A stretch of DNA of 22,038 nucleotides, from positions 1-22,038 of the IMG/VR virus record IMGVR_UViG_3300047276_000459. One strand, given 5' to 3'. Numbering within the stretch: position 1 is the stretch's first letter; the number at the start of each line of letters is the position of its first letter. Positions 8,005-15,006 of this stretch are shown here, piece by piece. The notes below the pieces were generated by a model. It was not told the DNA's origin. It did not search any database and was given only the letters and a program-made list of their open reading frames with translations. A program made the translations under genes and the position numbers. Origin of the DNA: a virus.

Positions 8005-10392
8005 TCAATACACTTCCAGATCGCCATCCATCTGGGCTTGAAACTCTTCCTCGATTGTATAGCCGCGACGGTCTTCTTGGGAAGCCTTCTGGGCTTCAGC
8101 CTTGCCAGGCAGCTCGTACAAAGCCTCAGACAAGAAGTAGCGGAAGTCATCAATCAAGTGGTCATTGGTCTTCGGGATCTTGCCGTGCTTGTCCTTGATG
8201 TAGTTCTGCATCTCCCACAAGAAGGCCTCGGCGAACTGTAGGTCGTCTGACTTTAGGTCCTTTTCCATTCCTGGGCGGCCAGCGATGTCGAGTAGGCCCA
8301 TGAGCATGATGTCCTTCATCATTCCCAGCTGACCCTCTTTGTCGTTGGTGGACTTGGTGGTCTGGTTGAAGCTGATGTCGTGGTTGTCGAACATTTCCTT
8401 AATGAACCACAAGGCGGCCTCGTCGCAAACATAGGTCCACTCTGAGTTGGGTGCCAGGCGGTTTTTGGTCTCGATGATCCTTGGTCCGATCTGCGTCACG
8501 CCAGTCTGCGTCGGGTCGCGTTCATAAATCGTCTCGAAAACATGAATTCGCTTGGTATTTGAGTTTAAAGCGAGGAACATAACAGCAAAGCATGTGGCCG
8601 TACCTGGGTCAGCGATGCAAAACCACTGAAGTCTTTTGATGTCTCTTGAGATAGTTCTTAACATCTCGCGTTGAGACTTTAATTCGACGCTATGCGCCTG
8701 CGGAAGGATCGACGCCTTACCGCCCTTTACGCGCCTAGCCATGTACTCCCGTTCCCAGATTACCCCGTCTCCTTTTGCATAGAGTTCGGCCTTTTTGTTG
8801 GCGAGCCACTCTCTTGAGAGGTGTGGGTTGGTCTCGGACGGCATATTGAAGTGTCGTTTTTTGGGGTTGATGGCGAACTCATCTGCGTCTTTGGTGAAGT
8901 GGCTTTCGGCTTCTGGCGGGGTTCCTACGATGATGAGTGAGCCGTCTAGGATATTTGGGTCAAAGACTCCGTAAAAGTCTGGTCTGAAGTCCTTGTATTC
9001 ATCGAAGCCCACGAGTCCGCCGTTGACGATCTTGATACCCCGGTACTTGTCGATATTGTCTGAGCCGTCGACCTTGATGAATGAGCCGTTTTTGAAGGTG
9101 ATCCGCATTTCGGTATCATTGATGCCCTCGATGTAGTCTTGGGGGCCAAAGGTCTTGATCCTGCCTGGAATCCAGATGATCTCTCGTCCTTGGTTCTGAA
9201 GGGGTGCGAAGTAGTAGTTTTCAGAGCCTGGGTTTAGGAGTGCCGTGCGCCAGAACATATAGCACATGAACTCGGTGTTATGGGTCGGAATGAAGCTCTT
9301 TGAAACAAGAAACAGGCTGTCTTCTGAGTCGACAGTCAGACATCGAACAGGAACAGATGGAACCTCTTTAATTGATTTGATCGCGTGGCTTCTGGTTCTA
9401 GATGTAGACCGGCGAAGGTACTTTTGCTTTCGCGGGAGCGAGAATGGAGTGAAGTTGATTGGTGTCCAATTGACCTGCCAGGATCTCTTGTACTCGGTTT
9501 TTCCAATCTTTGGGATTTTGCTTGTGAGCGTTGGACGTTCTCCCAAAGACGCTACGATCTCGAAAACATCGCGGGCCATCTGCTCATTGCTCTGACTGAA
9601 TGACACCATGCCTGTTTTTTCGCAGTGCCCGTCGGTATCCATTAAGCCATGCAGGAGTTCTAAACGCTGCCTAATGCTTGATAGGCGGTAGGCCTCTGGA
9701 ATATGCTTGTTTTTCTTTAGTCCTACCTCACGAAGCGGCACGCCTAACTTTTTTATGTAGTAGTCATAGGTGCTAAGACGCGTCGTTTCAAATCCTAAGG
9801 CATGAATGCGCTCGATTGTTTCTTGATCTGCTGTGGAGATTCTGGAGTCATTTGAGTTCCCGTTTCCAAGCCATGCACCTAACAGCCACGGATCAATTGG
9901 AAGGTCTCGCTCTTGATAAACCACCGGCTCTGATCTTCTGATGTGGTAGTTGTACTCGTTCCCAAGAGATGTTTTCCCAACCATGTCTTTGGTTTTAATG
10001 ACGCGTGGTTTCTTTTTGTGTTTGCGATCAGACTTTGTCGAAACCTCCCACAGATGATCTTCGCAAGCTGTTATCTTTTCGCCATTCAGGAATTCGATCT
10101 GAAAACAGCGGCGACCAAAGAGAACTTCATGGGCCTTTACCACCCGGCACGGCAGTCCGCTTGACCCAAGCACGAGATCGCCCGTGCGAATATCTCCAAT
10201 GGCCCGAAACCCTGTTGGAGTCGCCACCGGCGTGTCTAATGCAAGTGCTTTTCCCCAGTTTCGCCCACATTCGAGGAAAATCTGTTGAACTACCTTGTTT
10301 AGGATGACTTTCCCGACTTCTATTTGTCCAGGGTGCGGGGTCCAGTTGGCGTGGAGATCCTGAATGACCTGGGCGTAGTAGTCGATAGACAT
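8005..10392 (-). CDS. terL: Terminase large subunit (TerL) precursor carrying an in-frame intein
   Basis: A 795-residue precursor, ATG at 10392. It is the packaging motor: an N-terminal ATPase and a C-terminal RNase H-like nuclease that cuts concatemers and pumps DNA into the procapsid through the portal. The Walker A loop is split: GRNWGK (43-48) is followed by an intein (49-372) and then TEFMCY (from 373), so splicing would restore GRNWGKTE. Walker B is LVGFDEYKD (460-468) and the coupling motif is IIVGTPPE (487-494). Nuclease acidic residues are in FCIADPGTA (Asp 595), YVCDEAA (Asp 657) and HLIDDF (Asp 748/749). The mature protein would be 471 residues, a normal TerL length. TerS lies just upstream and the portal gene follows a few small genes later. 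Without splicing, ATP binding would be destroyed. Confidence 0.93.
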   Translation of the reverse strand: MSIDYYAQVIQDLHANWTPHPGQIEVGKVILNKVVQQIFLECGRNWGKALALDTPVATPTGFRAIGDIRTGDLVLGSSGLPCRVVKAHEVLFGRRCFQIEFLNGEKITACEDHLWEVSTKSDRKHKKKPRVIKTKDMVGKTSLGNEYNYHIRRSEPVVYQERDLPIDPWLLGAWLGNGNSNDSRISTADQETIERIHALGFETTRLSTYDYYIKKLGVPLREVGLKKNKHIPEAYRLSSIRQRLELLHGLMDTDGHCEKTGMVSFSQSNEQMARDVFEIVASLGERPTLTSKIPKIGKTEYKRSWQVNWTPINFTPFSLPRKQKYLRRSTSRTRSHAIKSIKEVPSVPVRCLTVDSEDSLFLVSKSFIPTHNTEFMCYMFWRTALLNPGSENYYFAPLQNQGREIIWIPGRIKTFGPQDYIEGINDTEMRITFKNGSFIKVDGSDNIDKYRGIKIVNGGLVGFDEYKDFRPDFYGVFDPNILDGSLIIVGTPPEAESHFTKDADEFAINPKKRHFNMPSETNPHLSREWLANKKAELYAKGDGVIWEREYMARRVKGGKASILPQAHSVELKSQREMLRTISRDIKRLQWFCIADPGTATCFAVMFLALNSNTKRIHVFETIYERDPTQTGVTQIGPRIIETKNRLAPNSEWTYVCDEAALWFIKEMFDNHDISFNQTTKSTNDKEGQLGMMKDIMLMGLLDIAGRPGMEKDLKSDDLQFAEAFLWEMQNYIKDKHGKIPKTNDHLIDDFRYFLSEALYELPGKAEAQKASQEDRRGYTIEEEFQAQMDGDLEVY
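9277..10248 (-). other. Class 3-like intein with LAGLIDADG homing endonuclease, inside TerL P-loop
   Basis: Residues 49-372 of TerL (324 aa). The N-terminus is ALALDTPVATPTGF: the usual block A, but with Ala in place of Cys1. Block B is TACEDHLW, with the His (113) followed two residues on by Trp 115. Block F is VRCLTVDS, with Cys 351 and Thr 353. Block G is FIPTHN, with His 371 and Asn 372, and the first C-extein residue is Thr 373. Non-nucleophilic residue 1, Trp-Cys-Thr and Thr+1 together are the published signature of class 3 inteins, where the block F Cys attacks the N-junction. The two dodecapeptides of a LAGLIDADG endonuclease are visible as WLLGAWLGNG (about 169-178) and LLHGLMDTDG (246-255). 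The element therefore can splice and probably home into intein-free terL genes. Endonuclease activity is inferred, not shown. Confidence 0.9.
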
Positions 10393-10394
10393 GA

Positions 10395-10844
10395 CTAATC
10401 TTTCATGGGGTCTTTTGGAGTGACATCGATGATCTCATTTGGCTGGATCTGGAAGAACGGGTCTTGCTGGATAATGCGCACGAGTTCTTCTCTTGAGAGC
10501 GGTTCTGAGTCCTCTTCGGCGTCAGTTTGGGCGCTAAGCTCCATCACGGTCGTGGCCTTAAGCTGCGGGTAAACGTACTTAAGGGCTTCCTTAAGGGCTA
10601 CCAGACGCATTTCTGGGGTGATCCAGGGTTCCTCGATGATCGAGCCGTCTTTGAGGAACTTGGTGCGCTTGCCTTCGTAACCGAGCGCGGCCTCATCGCC
10701 CTCCACAAAGTCCAGAATCTTCTCAAACAGGTTCACACCTCGACGACGCGCCACATCACCACACTGCTCTCCGATCTTCTCGAGCATCTTGCGCTTTGCT
10801 GCGGACAGGGTTCGTCTATTCTTCTCGAAGTGTGGGCGGGCCAA
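10395..10844 (-). CDS. Probable terminase small subunit (TerS)
   Basis: A 149-residue protein ending 2 bases before terL starts. The start is TTG 10844 with AGGA about 10 bases upstream; the previous stop at 10848 rules out anything much earlier. The N-terminal half is helical and basic (EKNRRTLSAAKRKMLEKIGE, then RRRGVNLFEKILDF), suitable for a DNA-binding helix-turn-helix. The middle has TPEMRLVALKEALKYVYPQL and the C-terminus is acidic and extended, ending NEIIDVTPKDPMKD. TerS proteins have an N-terminal DNA-recognition domain, an oligomerising core and a C-terminal TerL contact, which fits this layout. The call rests mainly on position before terL. No clear winged-helix residues can be named. 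Confidence 0.65.
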   Translation of the reverse strand: MARPHFEKNRRTLSAAKRKMLEKIGEQCGDVARRRGVNLFEKILDFVEGDEAALGYEGKRTKFLKDGSIIEEPWITPEMRLVALKEALKYVYPQLKATTVMELSAQTDAEEDSEPLSREELVRIIQQDPFFQIQPNEIIDVTPKDPMKD

Positions 10845-10847
10845 GGC

Positions 10848-11222
10848 TTAGGTTCCTTTGTCTTTAAGGCGCATGCGCTTCTTTTTGCCTTTTTCTGCCA
10901 CTTTCGATTCTCCGATCTGTGGAGTTCCTGCTGGGGTTACGGTCGGGTCTCCCACGACAAGATGTGTGTGCTCTGTGGGCGGGAATTGGTACTCTGGGAC
11001 ATTGTGCGGCATAACAGCGGCCAGGTAGTTTAAAAGCGACGCCGTGGTGAAGTCCTCTAGGTTTTGCCGCAGGAGCGCAATCATACGCTCTGATAGGATT
11101 CTGTTGGCGGTCTCAATCACTGCCGAGTCGTCCAGGTCGTCCTTGAACTCGTTTTTAAAGTTGGCCTTGAGCTTTTCGACATGGGCGATCATGTATTCTG
11201 CCGATTTGTCCTCGTAAAACAT
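10848..11222 (-). CDS. Hypothetical phage protein (124 aa)
   Basis: ATG at 11222 with TAGGAG upstream, 2 bases after the RusA-like gene. The first about 75 residues are helical with alternating charge (EYMIAHVEKLKANFKNEF, then SERMIALLRQNLEDF). The next part is Pro/His-rich (PHNVPEYQFPPTEHTHL) and the last 20 residues are strongly basic (EKGKKKRMRLKDKG), possibly nucleic-acid binding. No family recognised. It directly precedes TerS, and a packaging role is possible but unproven. Confidence 0.72.
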   Translation of the reverse strand: MFYEDKSAEYMIAHVEKLKANFKNEFKDDLDDSAVIETANRILSERMIALLRQNLEDFTTASLLNYLAAVMPHNVPEYQFPPTEHTHLVVGDPTVTPAGTPQIGESKVAEKGKKKRMRLKDKGT

Positions 11223-11224
11223 GA

Positions 11225-11659
11225 CTAGACTCCTACCTTGTAGACTACCATTTCACAGCCATCGAAGATGGCATCCATCTCTTTTATGGCCTCGATCTGG
11301 ACGATGTGCTTGTCGTTTTTGATAATTCCAAGCTCTTGGAGAAGGTCTTGTGGGCCTTCAATCAGGTTTGAAAGGTCAGGTTCGTTGGCTCGACCCTGCA
11401 TTGAGAAGGTGATCCGAAGAGCCAGATTGCCCTCGATAGGGAATAAAAGGCCGTCGTTTTCCATCTTTCGCTTTTGAAGGAAGAGCTGGGCCCTAGCTGA
11501 TGATTCCCACTCGGTAAAGGCTTCGGAGCTAACCAGGCGAGTCTTGCCGCGACGCACGATGAGCTGCTTTGAGTTCTTCTTGGACCGCACTCGGCCCTCT
11601 AGGCGGAACTCGACTGAGTTTAGGGCCACTGGCCTTGATGTCTTTGCGTAGAGCTTCAC
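11225..11659 (-). CDS. RusA-like Holliday junction resolvase family protein
   Basis: A 144-residue protein started by GTG 11659 in a GTGA overlap with the upstream gene, with GAGG 8 bases before. The RusA pattern is visible: an early basic strand region (GRVRSKKNSKQLI at 22-34), a beta strand (LALRITFSMQG) and the metal-site region EPDLSNLIEGPQDLLQELGI (93-112), then KNDKHIV (114-120). RusA proteins cut four-way junctions as dimers; phages use them to clear branched DNA before packaging, which matches its place beside the terminase genes. In E. coli RusA the first motif is Asp-x-Asp-Asn; here it is Asp-Leu-Ser-Asn (Asp 95, Ser 97), so one metal-binding Asp is replaced. Asp 116 takes the place of the distal acidic site. 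Activity is therefore uncertain. Confidence 0.8.
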   Translation of the reverse strand: MKLYAKTSRPVALNSVEFRLEGRVRSKKNSKQLIVRRGKTRLVSSEAFTEWESSARAQLFLQKRKMENDGLLFPIEGNLALRITFSMQGRANEPDLSNLIEGPQDLLQELGIIKNDKHIVQIEAIKEMDAIFDGCEMVVYKVGV

Positions 11660-12279
11660 TTGCCAAACCTCGCTACTTCTCTCACGTCATAGCCGTCGAA
11701 AACGCCATCTGGGGTCAAGTACGGCATGCCGATACCCCACACGTCAGACCAATCAAACTCGATCGAGTCCTGATAGGCGTGGGCCACAAGCTCGGCGCAA
11801 TACAGAGCCTTTGGTCCAATGGTGAACATACCGTCATACTTTGTGCCGATGCTGTTTAGGGCTCGGTCAATAGCGTCCCTGATTCTTCGGTCTGGATTGG
11901 ATCGGTCAGCTAAGAAAGGACGGGCCAGTGCTACCCCACGGGACGACTGGCAGAAGTCGTGAATGTAGCTTGCCACGACACCTTTTCCCGGCAAAGCCTC
12001 AACCACCATGAAGTCGTCAACCACGATCCCTACATGGGACCACTGCCCAGGAATGAGCAGGGTTGTGATCTTGTGTGGGTCTCTTGAAAAGATGATGTCC
12101 CCAGGCCTGACCACTTGCCGCAGGCGCACCATCTCTTCCCCTGTTAGGCCGCCATAGGCCGTCGAGAGGCGTATTTTTGGCAGAACCTTAAGGAGCAAGA
12201 ATTGGGTCGGTCCCCATGCTAAGACTCGAATCAGGACGGTCCGTAAGAGAGATAAGAGGCTTTGTTTCAGCGAATTCAT
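11656..12279 (-). CDS. Permuted NlpC/P60 (YiiX-like) papain-fold enzyme
   Basis: A 207-residue protein, ATG 12279 with AGGA about 10 bases upstream. Residues about 1-36 are Leu-rich and amphipathic (SLLSLLRTVLIRVLAW), which may be a membrane association segment. The catalytic pattern is circularly permuted: Asp 61 in RPGDIIFS, then His 82 in QWSHVGIVV, Glu 94 in MVVEALPG, and Cys 161 in LYCAELVAHAY. His before Cys is the hallmark of the YiiX/YebB/LRAT-like branch, whose members act as amidases, thioesterases or acyltransferases on lipid or peptidoglycan substrates. Next to an endolysin and a glycosyltransferase it may act on the cell envelope. The first 92 bases overlap the end of the previous gene, which is long for this genome. 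Confidence 0.82.
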   Translation of the reverse strand: MNSLKQSLLSLLRTVLIRVLAWGPTQFLLLKVLPKIRLSTAYGGLTGEEMVRLRQVVRPGDIIFSRDPHKITTLLIPGQWSHVGIVVDDFMVVEALPGKGVVASYIHDFCQSSRGVALARPFLADRSNPDRRIRDAIDRALNSIGTKYDGMFTIGPKALYCAELVAHAYQDSIEFDWSDVWGIGMPYLTPDGVFDGYDVREVARFGK

Positions 12280-12514
12280 ATTTCTGGATTCCTAAAAGGT
12301 TGAGTCGGTTTCTTGCATCAATCAAGCAGGACAAGAACGCTTCTTCGGCAGTTGATCCCATAGACTGTCCCATCACTTCCTGAGTGTCTGGTGCCTTCAT
12401 TTCCACAAAGTAGTGGTCGAACGCTGGGTTGAAGATAAACAGAAGCATCAGCCCCATATTCTGGGCTTGCTCCTGAGCCTCTTGTGCTGCCTTGCGATCT
12501 TTTGCTGTCCTCAT
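12188..12514 (-). CDS. Hypothetical phage protein (108 aa)
   Basis: ATG 12514 overlaps the glycosyltransferase stop as ATGA; the ribosome site is weak, so translation probably depends on coupling. The N-terminus is a charged helix (RTAKDRKAAQEAQEQAQNMG), then an aromatic, beta-like block (LLFIFNPAFDHYFVEMKAP) and another helix (STAEEAFLSCLIDARNRLNLLG). No catalytic motif recognised. Its last about 30 residues are encoded in sequence that also codes the N-terminus of the next gene, so either the C-terminus is little constrained or both frames are used. The alternative is that the true end is unaffected and the downstream gene starts later, but no later start has a ribosome site. Confidence 0.65.
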   Translation of the reverse strand: MRTAKDRKAAQEAQEQAQNMGLMLLFIFNPAFDHYFVEMKAPDTQEVMGQSMGSTAEEAFLSCLIDARNRLNLLGIQKYEFAETKPLISLTDRPDSSLSMGTDPILAP

Positions 12515-13551
12515 AGGTCGACTGAGTCCTCGTTGCGCTGGCGCATATAGAGTCGAATTTGATCGCGAAGTCGTGGCTTGCCTGGATCCAAAACCCAAAG
12601 GCCTTGAGCGTCCGGGAAAATGTCGTCATCTGGATCAAAGTCGTTTGAAATCAGAATCTGCCAACGCTCTTGGTACTTGCGGTCCTTTTTCTTACCGTGG
12701 AAGGCGTGAGTGATTGTCCCCGGAACATAGCCGACATTGTGGTTGATTGCGGCCTTCACTCTTGCTTGCCAGTCAGTCAGTTCGTCTAGGTACCTTGCGT
12801 TGACATTCTTCGGAACAGATCGCTCGACAAGTCCAAGATAACCAAGGCTCATGTGGTGATCGCCGGACCCCAATATAGCCCAGTCAATGATTCCGGCACC
12901 GTCGATGGCTTTGCGTGTAGCGGCCCACGCATATCCAGGATGCCAAAAACCACGCTTTGGATTGTAGCCATATTTGCCGCCTGTTCCTGGACCCTCTGGA
13001 ATGTGACAAAGGTTCTCGAAGTAGGACCACATGAATCCGTTATGAATCTGCATCGGCTCACCCTTTGGACCCATGTCGATGCATTGAGAGAACATCTGCA
13101 CCACGTCATAGGTTTGAAGCTGATGCCACGTCTCTTTGGCCCAGTCATCACGAGTGAATTGTACGTCGCCGTCGATCCAGCACACATACTTCCAGTCAAT
13201 CGGAAGGTGCCTGATCCCTATGGTTATCATGCGCTCCTTAAACCAAAGTTCCTCGCGCGATCTGAGCTGGACAAACCGGCAGCCACACTGCGGGGTGATG
13301 ACAAACGGGCGGTCTCCCTGCTGAAGCTCGACCACCATCATGTTCGTCTTGTAGTTCGGAAGCGTGCGCCTCATGTGGTTCAGGTAGTCCAGGAAAAGGC
13401 GATAACGAGACTCAAACCTAACCGGGTTCGAGATCACCGCAATAACATAGAATTGTCTTAGGTCGGCCTGAAGCCCTTTTTCCGCAGATGGCAAAAAGCT
13501 GTGTTCTTTGAACTGCCAGCTGTCGTCTTGTGGTTGTTGTTTGTCGTACAT
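12511..13551 (-). CDS. Phage glycosyltransferase, GT-A type
   Basis: A 346-residue protein. ATG 13551 overlaps the endolysin stop as TGATG (a GTG one codon earlier is possible). It opens with a short strand FYVIAVISNPVRFESRY (34-50), the nucleotide-sugar binding start. The metal/sugar-nucleotide motif is VCWIDGDVQF (about 123-132, with Asp 127 and Asp 129 as DxD). Later come HPGYAWAATRKAID and IDWAILGSGDHHMS, a stretch repeatedly seen in phage glycosyltransferases. This family resembles enzymes of large phages that decorate DNA, virion proteins or host surface polymers, but the acceptor cannot be read from the sequence. It sits inside a lysis-type cassette between an endolysin and a permuted papain enzyme, which is an uncommon place. 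Confidence 0.85.
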   Translation of the reverse strand: MYDKQQPQDDSWQFKEHSFLPSAEKGLQADLRQFYVIAVISNPVRFESRYRLFLDYLNHMRRTLPNYKTNMMVVELQQGDRPFVITPQCGCRFVQLRSREELWFKERMITIGIRHLPIDWKYVCWIDGDVQFTRDDWAKETWHQLQTYDVVQMFSQCIDMGPKGEPMQIHNGFMWSYFENLCHIPEGPGTGGKYGYNPKRGFWHPGYAWAATRKAIDGAGIIDWAILGSGDHHMSLGYLGLVERSVPKNVNARYLDELTDWQARVKAAINHNVGYVPGTITHAFHGKKKDRKYQERWQILISNDFDPDDDIFPDAQGLWVLDPGKPRLRDQIRLYMRQRNEDSVDL

Positions 13552-14093
13552 CACTTTTTAACCTTTGCGCCTGGCGGAAGCGGATATTCTTTCGGCCATC
13601 GGTATCCAATCACGTTCTTCTCAGTGTAATTTGAGAGCTTCACCGTGTTCGACTGATTGCCTCCGAGAACCTTAATCAGGCCGGTCTTGTAGCCGGAATC
13701 ATAGAAACCAACATGGCCGCCACCATCTCGAGTGAAGATGACCAAGCATCCAGGGATAGGAACATCAAGCGGAATACCCCACTCAAGCCAAGACTTCGCT
13801 CGTGCCGATCGTGTGGTGAGGTATTTAAGCTGAGTGAAGACCCAGCAAACGAAGCTGGAGCACCAAGCCACCTCATCTTCTGTTGCTTTGAGGCTCGTGG
13901 TTTTGTGGTACTCAAGAATGCGCGGATTGTGCTTTGAGCCCGCGATCTCTTTTTGCCCCATCTCTTTCTTGGCAATAGTAATCCAAGGAAGCTCAGTTGG
14001 AGACGCTGGGGGTTGGGGTTCTATTGTTGCGGGTTCTGGCGTGGCTGTGAGTTTCTTGAGCCAAGCAAGGATAGACGACAAAAACGCTTTCAA
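13551..14093 (-). CDS. Endolysin, TIGR02594/CHAP-like cysteine peptidase
   Basis: A 180-residue protein. I choose TTG 14093, because GAGGAGG stands 5 bases before it; a TTG at 14132 has nothing comparable. Residues 1-17 (KAFLSSILAWLKKLTA) are hydrophobic then basic, like a signal-anchor, followed by a Pro/Glu/Ala-rich linker (to about 36). The catalytic domain has AKKEMGQKEIAGSKHNPRI (41-59), the nucleophile in DEVAWCSSFVCW (Cys 78), and GGGHVGFY (His 127) with a third residue in LGGNQS (Asn 146). This is the pattern of the TIGR02594 family, CHAP-like peptidoglycan hydrolases of phages. A signal-anchor would suggest export by the host Sec system (SAR-type) rather than complete dependence on a holin, but this is inference. 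Confidence 0.85.
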   Translation of the reverse strand: MKAFLSSILAWLKKLTATPEPATIEPQPPASPTELPWITIAKKEMGQKEIAGSKHNPRILEYHKTTSLKATEDEVAWCSSFVCWVFTQLKYLTTRSARAKSWLEWGIPLDVPIPGCLVIFTRDGGGHVGFYDSGYKTGLIKVLGGNQSNTVKLSNYTEKNVIGYRWPKEYPLPPGAKVKK

Positions 14094-14310
14094 ATGAGCC
14101 TCCTCGGATTGGTTGGAGGCTATTTTGAACAAAATTCCATGTCAATGAGGTTTTTTTCTTATCGTGAAGAACCTTGATCCATCCAAAGAAGATCGCGATG
14201 AACGTCTGAAGTCCACCAAAGCCCGACCCAGGATTGTCACGGTTTAGAATTCGATCTGCCTCTTTTGCTCGCTCTATTTCTGCGGCCCATTTTTTTAGAA
14301 ATTCAGTCAC
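13993..14310 (-). CDS. Small hydrophobic protein before the endolysin; holin candidate with abnormal 3' end
   Basis: GTG 14310 has GGGGAAG just upstream and follows from the overlap with the preceding gene. The reliable part is residues 1-55: a charged helix (EFLKKWAAEIERAKEADRIL), a Gly-rich turn, a short hydrophobic helix (LQTFIAIFFGWIKVL, about 42-56) and a Lys-rich end (HDKKK). It directly precedes the endolysin, so a holin or lysis-regulator role is possible. After an A7 run near 14151-14157 the frame continues 100 bases into the endolysin gene, coding an atypical tail with no recognisable structure. A one-base shift at the A7 run would instead stop at 14120, just before the endolysin ribosome site. 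The annotated end is therefore doubtful. Confidence 0.55.
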   Translation of the reverse strand: MTEFLKKWAAEIERAKEADRILNRDNPGSGFGGLQTFIAIFFGWIKVLHDKKKTSLTWNFVQNSLQPIRGGSFESVFVVYPCLAQETHSHARTRNNRTPTPSVSN

Positions 14311-14530
14311 GCTTCCCCTTCTCGATGGCGTCGATCTCTGCGTCACATTCCTCTAAGTGTTCTTGGTACGACTTGTCAGGCATCTGGGCCATGTCGCAAT
14401 AGTAGTTTCGCTGCTCCCTCAGCTTCTCGATCACGCGTGCTTGTCTCTCAACCTCCGCCTTCAGCCTCACTAGCTCAGCGGCTCTAGCTTCCTCTTCCGG
14501 CGTTCTGAAGTTCGGATTGTCTGGGTTCAT
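14303..14530 (-). CDS. Small coiled-coil protein (75 aa)
   Basis: ATG 14530 overlaps the previous stop as ATGA. Nearly the whole chain is helical with strong heptads (AELVRLKAEVERQARVIEKL, residues about 18-40), then a Tyr/Cys/Met segment (YYCDMAQMPDKS) and a second helix ending Lys/Arg/Asp. No membrane segment or lipobox is visible, so a spanin role is not supported. It may pair with the larger coiled-coil gene just upstream. Confidence 0.65.
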   Translation of the reverse strand: MNPDNPNFRTPEEEARAAELVRLKAEVERQARVIEKLREQRNYYCDMAQMPDKSYQEHLEECDAEIDAIEKGKRD

Positions 14531-15006
14531 GTTTCGTCTCTCTTCTTGATGGCTTCGAGTTCTTTCAAAACCTTTGCGGCAAACTCTGCGACGCCTTCCC
14601 AGCCATCTTCATAGGACTTATATTTGTCGATCTGATAAAGGCGCCAACAAGTGTTTTTGTTTGCGATGTCGACTAGCGCACGCTTGAGTCGTTCGTTCTC
14701 GTCTTCAAGATTAGCCATAATTTTAGACTGCGTGTGTAGTCGCTGCACCATGGCCGCGTCTTCTTTTTTGAGCCGCTCAATCTCCGCATCTCTCACTCGC
14801 ATGGTTTCCTTGAGCGTGCTTTCAAACTGCGAGGCTTTGGATTTCAGAATCTCGTTCTCGGCCTTGAGTTCCGCCACGACGCGGTCGTGATCGGAAGCCG
14901 ATACAACGGTAACTCTGGGCACACCATCCACATCAGGCATAGTGCCTGATATTTTTGTATCAATAGAGATTGTTTCCCACCGCTTCACTTCGCTTGCGTC
15001 GCTCAC
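14527..15006 (-). CDS. Coiled-coil protein of unknown function (159 aa)
   Basis: GTG 15006 overlaps the Ea22-like stop as GTGA, with GGGGGAG immediately upstream; an ATG 15 bases earlier lacks a well placed site. Residues about 45-115 form a long coiled coil (RVVAELKAENEILKSKASQF and EIERLKKEDAAMVQRLHTQS are typical heptads). The C-terminal end has NTCWRLYQIDKYKSYEDGWE and a final helix EFAAKVLKELEAIKKR. Phage early accessory regions often contain such proteins. No function assigned. Confidence 0.7.
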   Translation of the reverse strand: MSDASEVKRWETISIDTKISGTMPDVDGVPRVTVVSASDHDRVVAELKAENEILKSKASQFESTLKETMRVRDAEIERLKKEDAAMVQRLHTQSKIMANLEDENERLKRALVDIANKNTCWRLYQIDKYKSYEDGWEGVAEFAAKVLKELEAIKKRDET

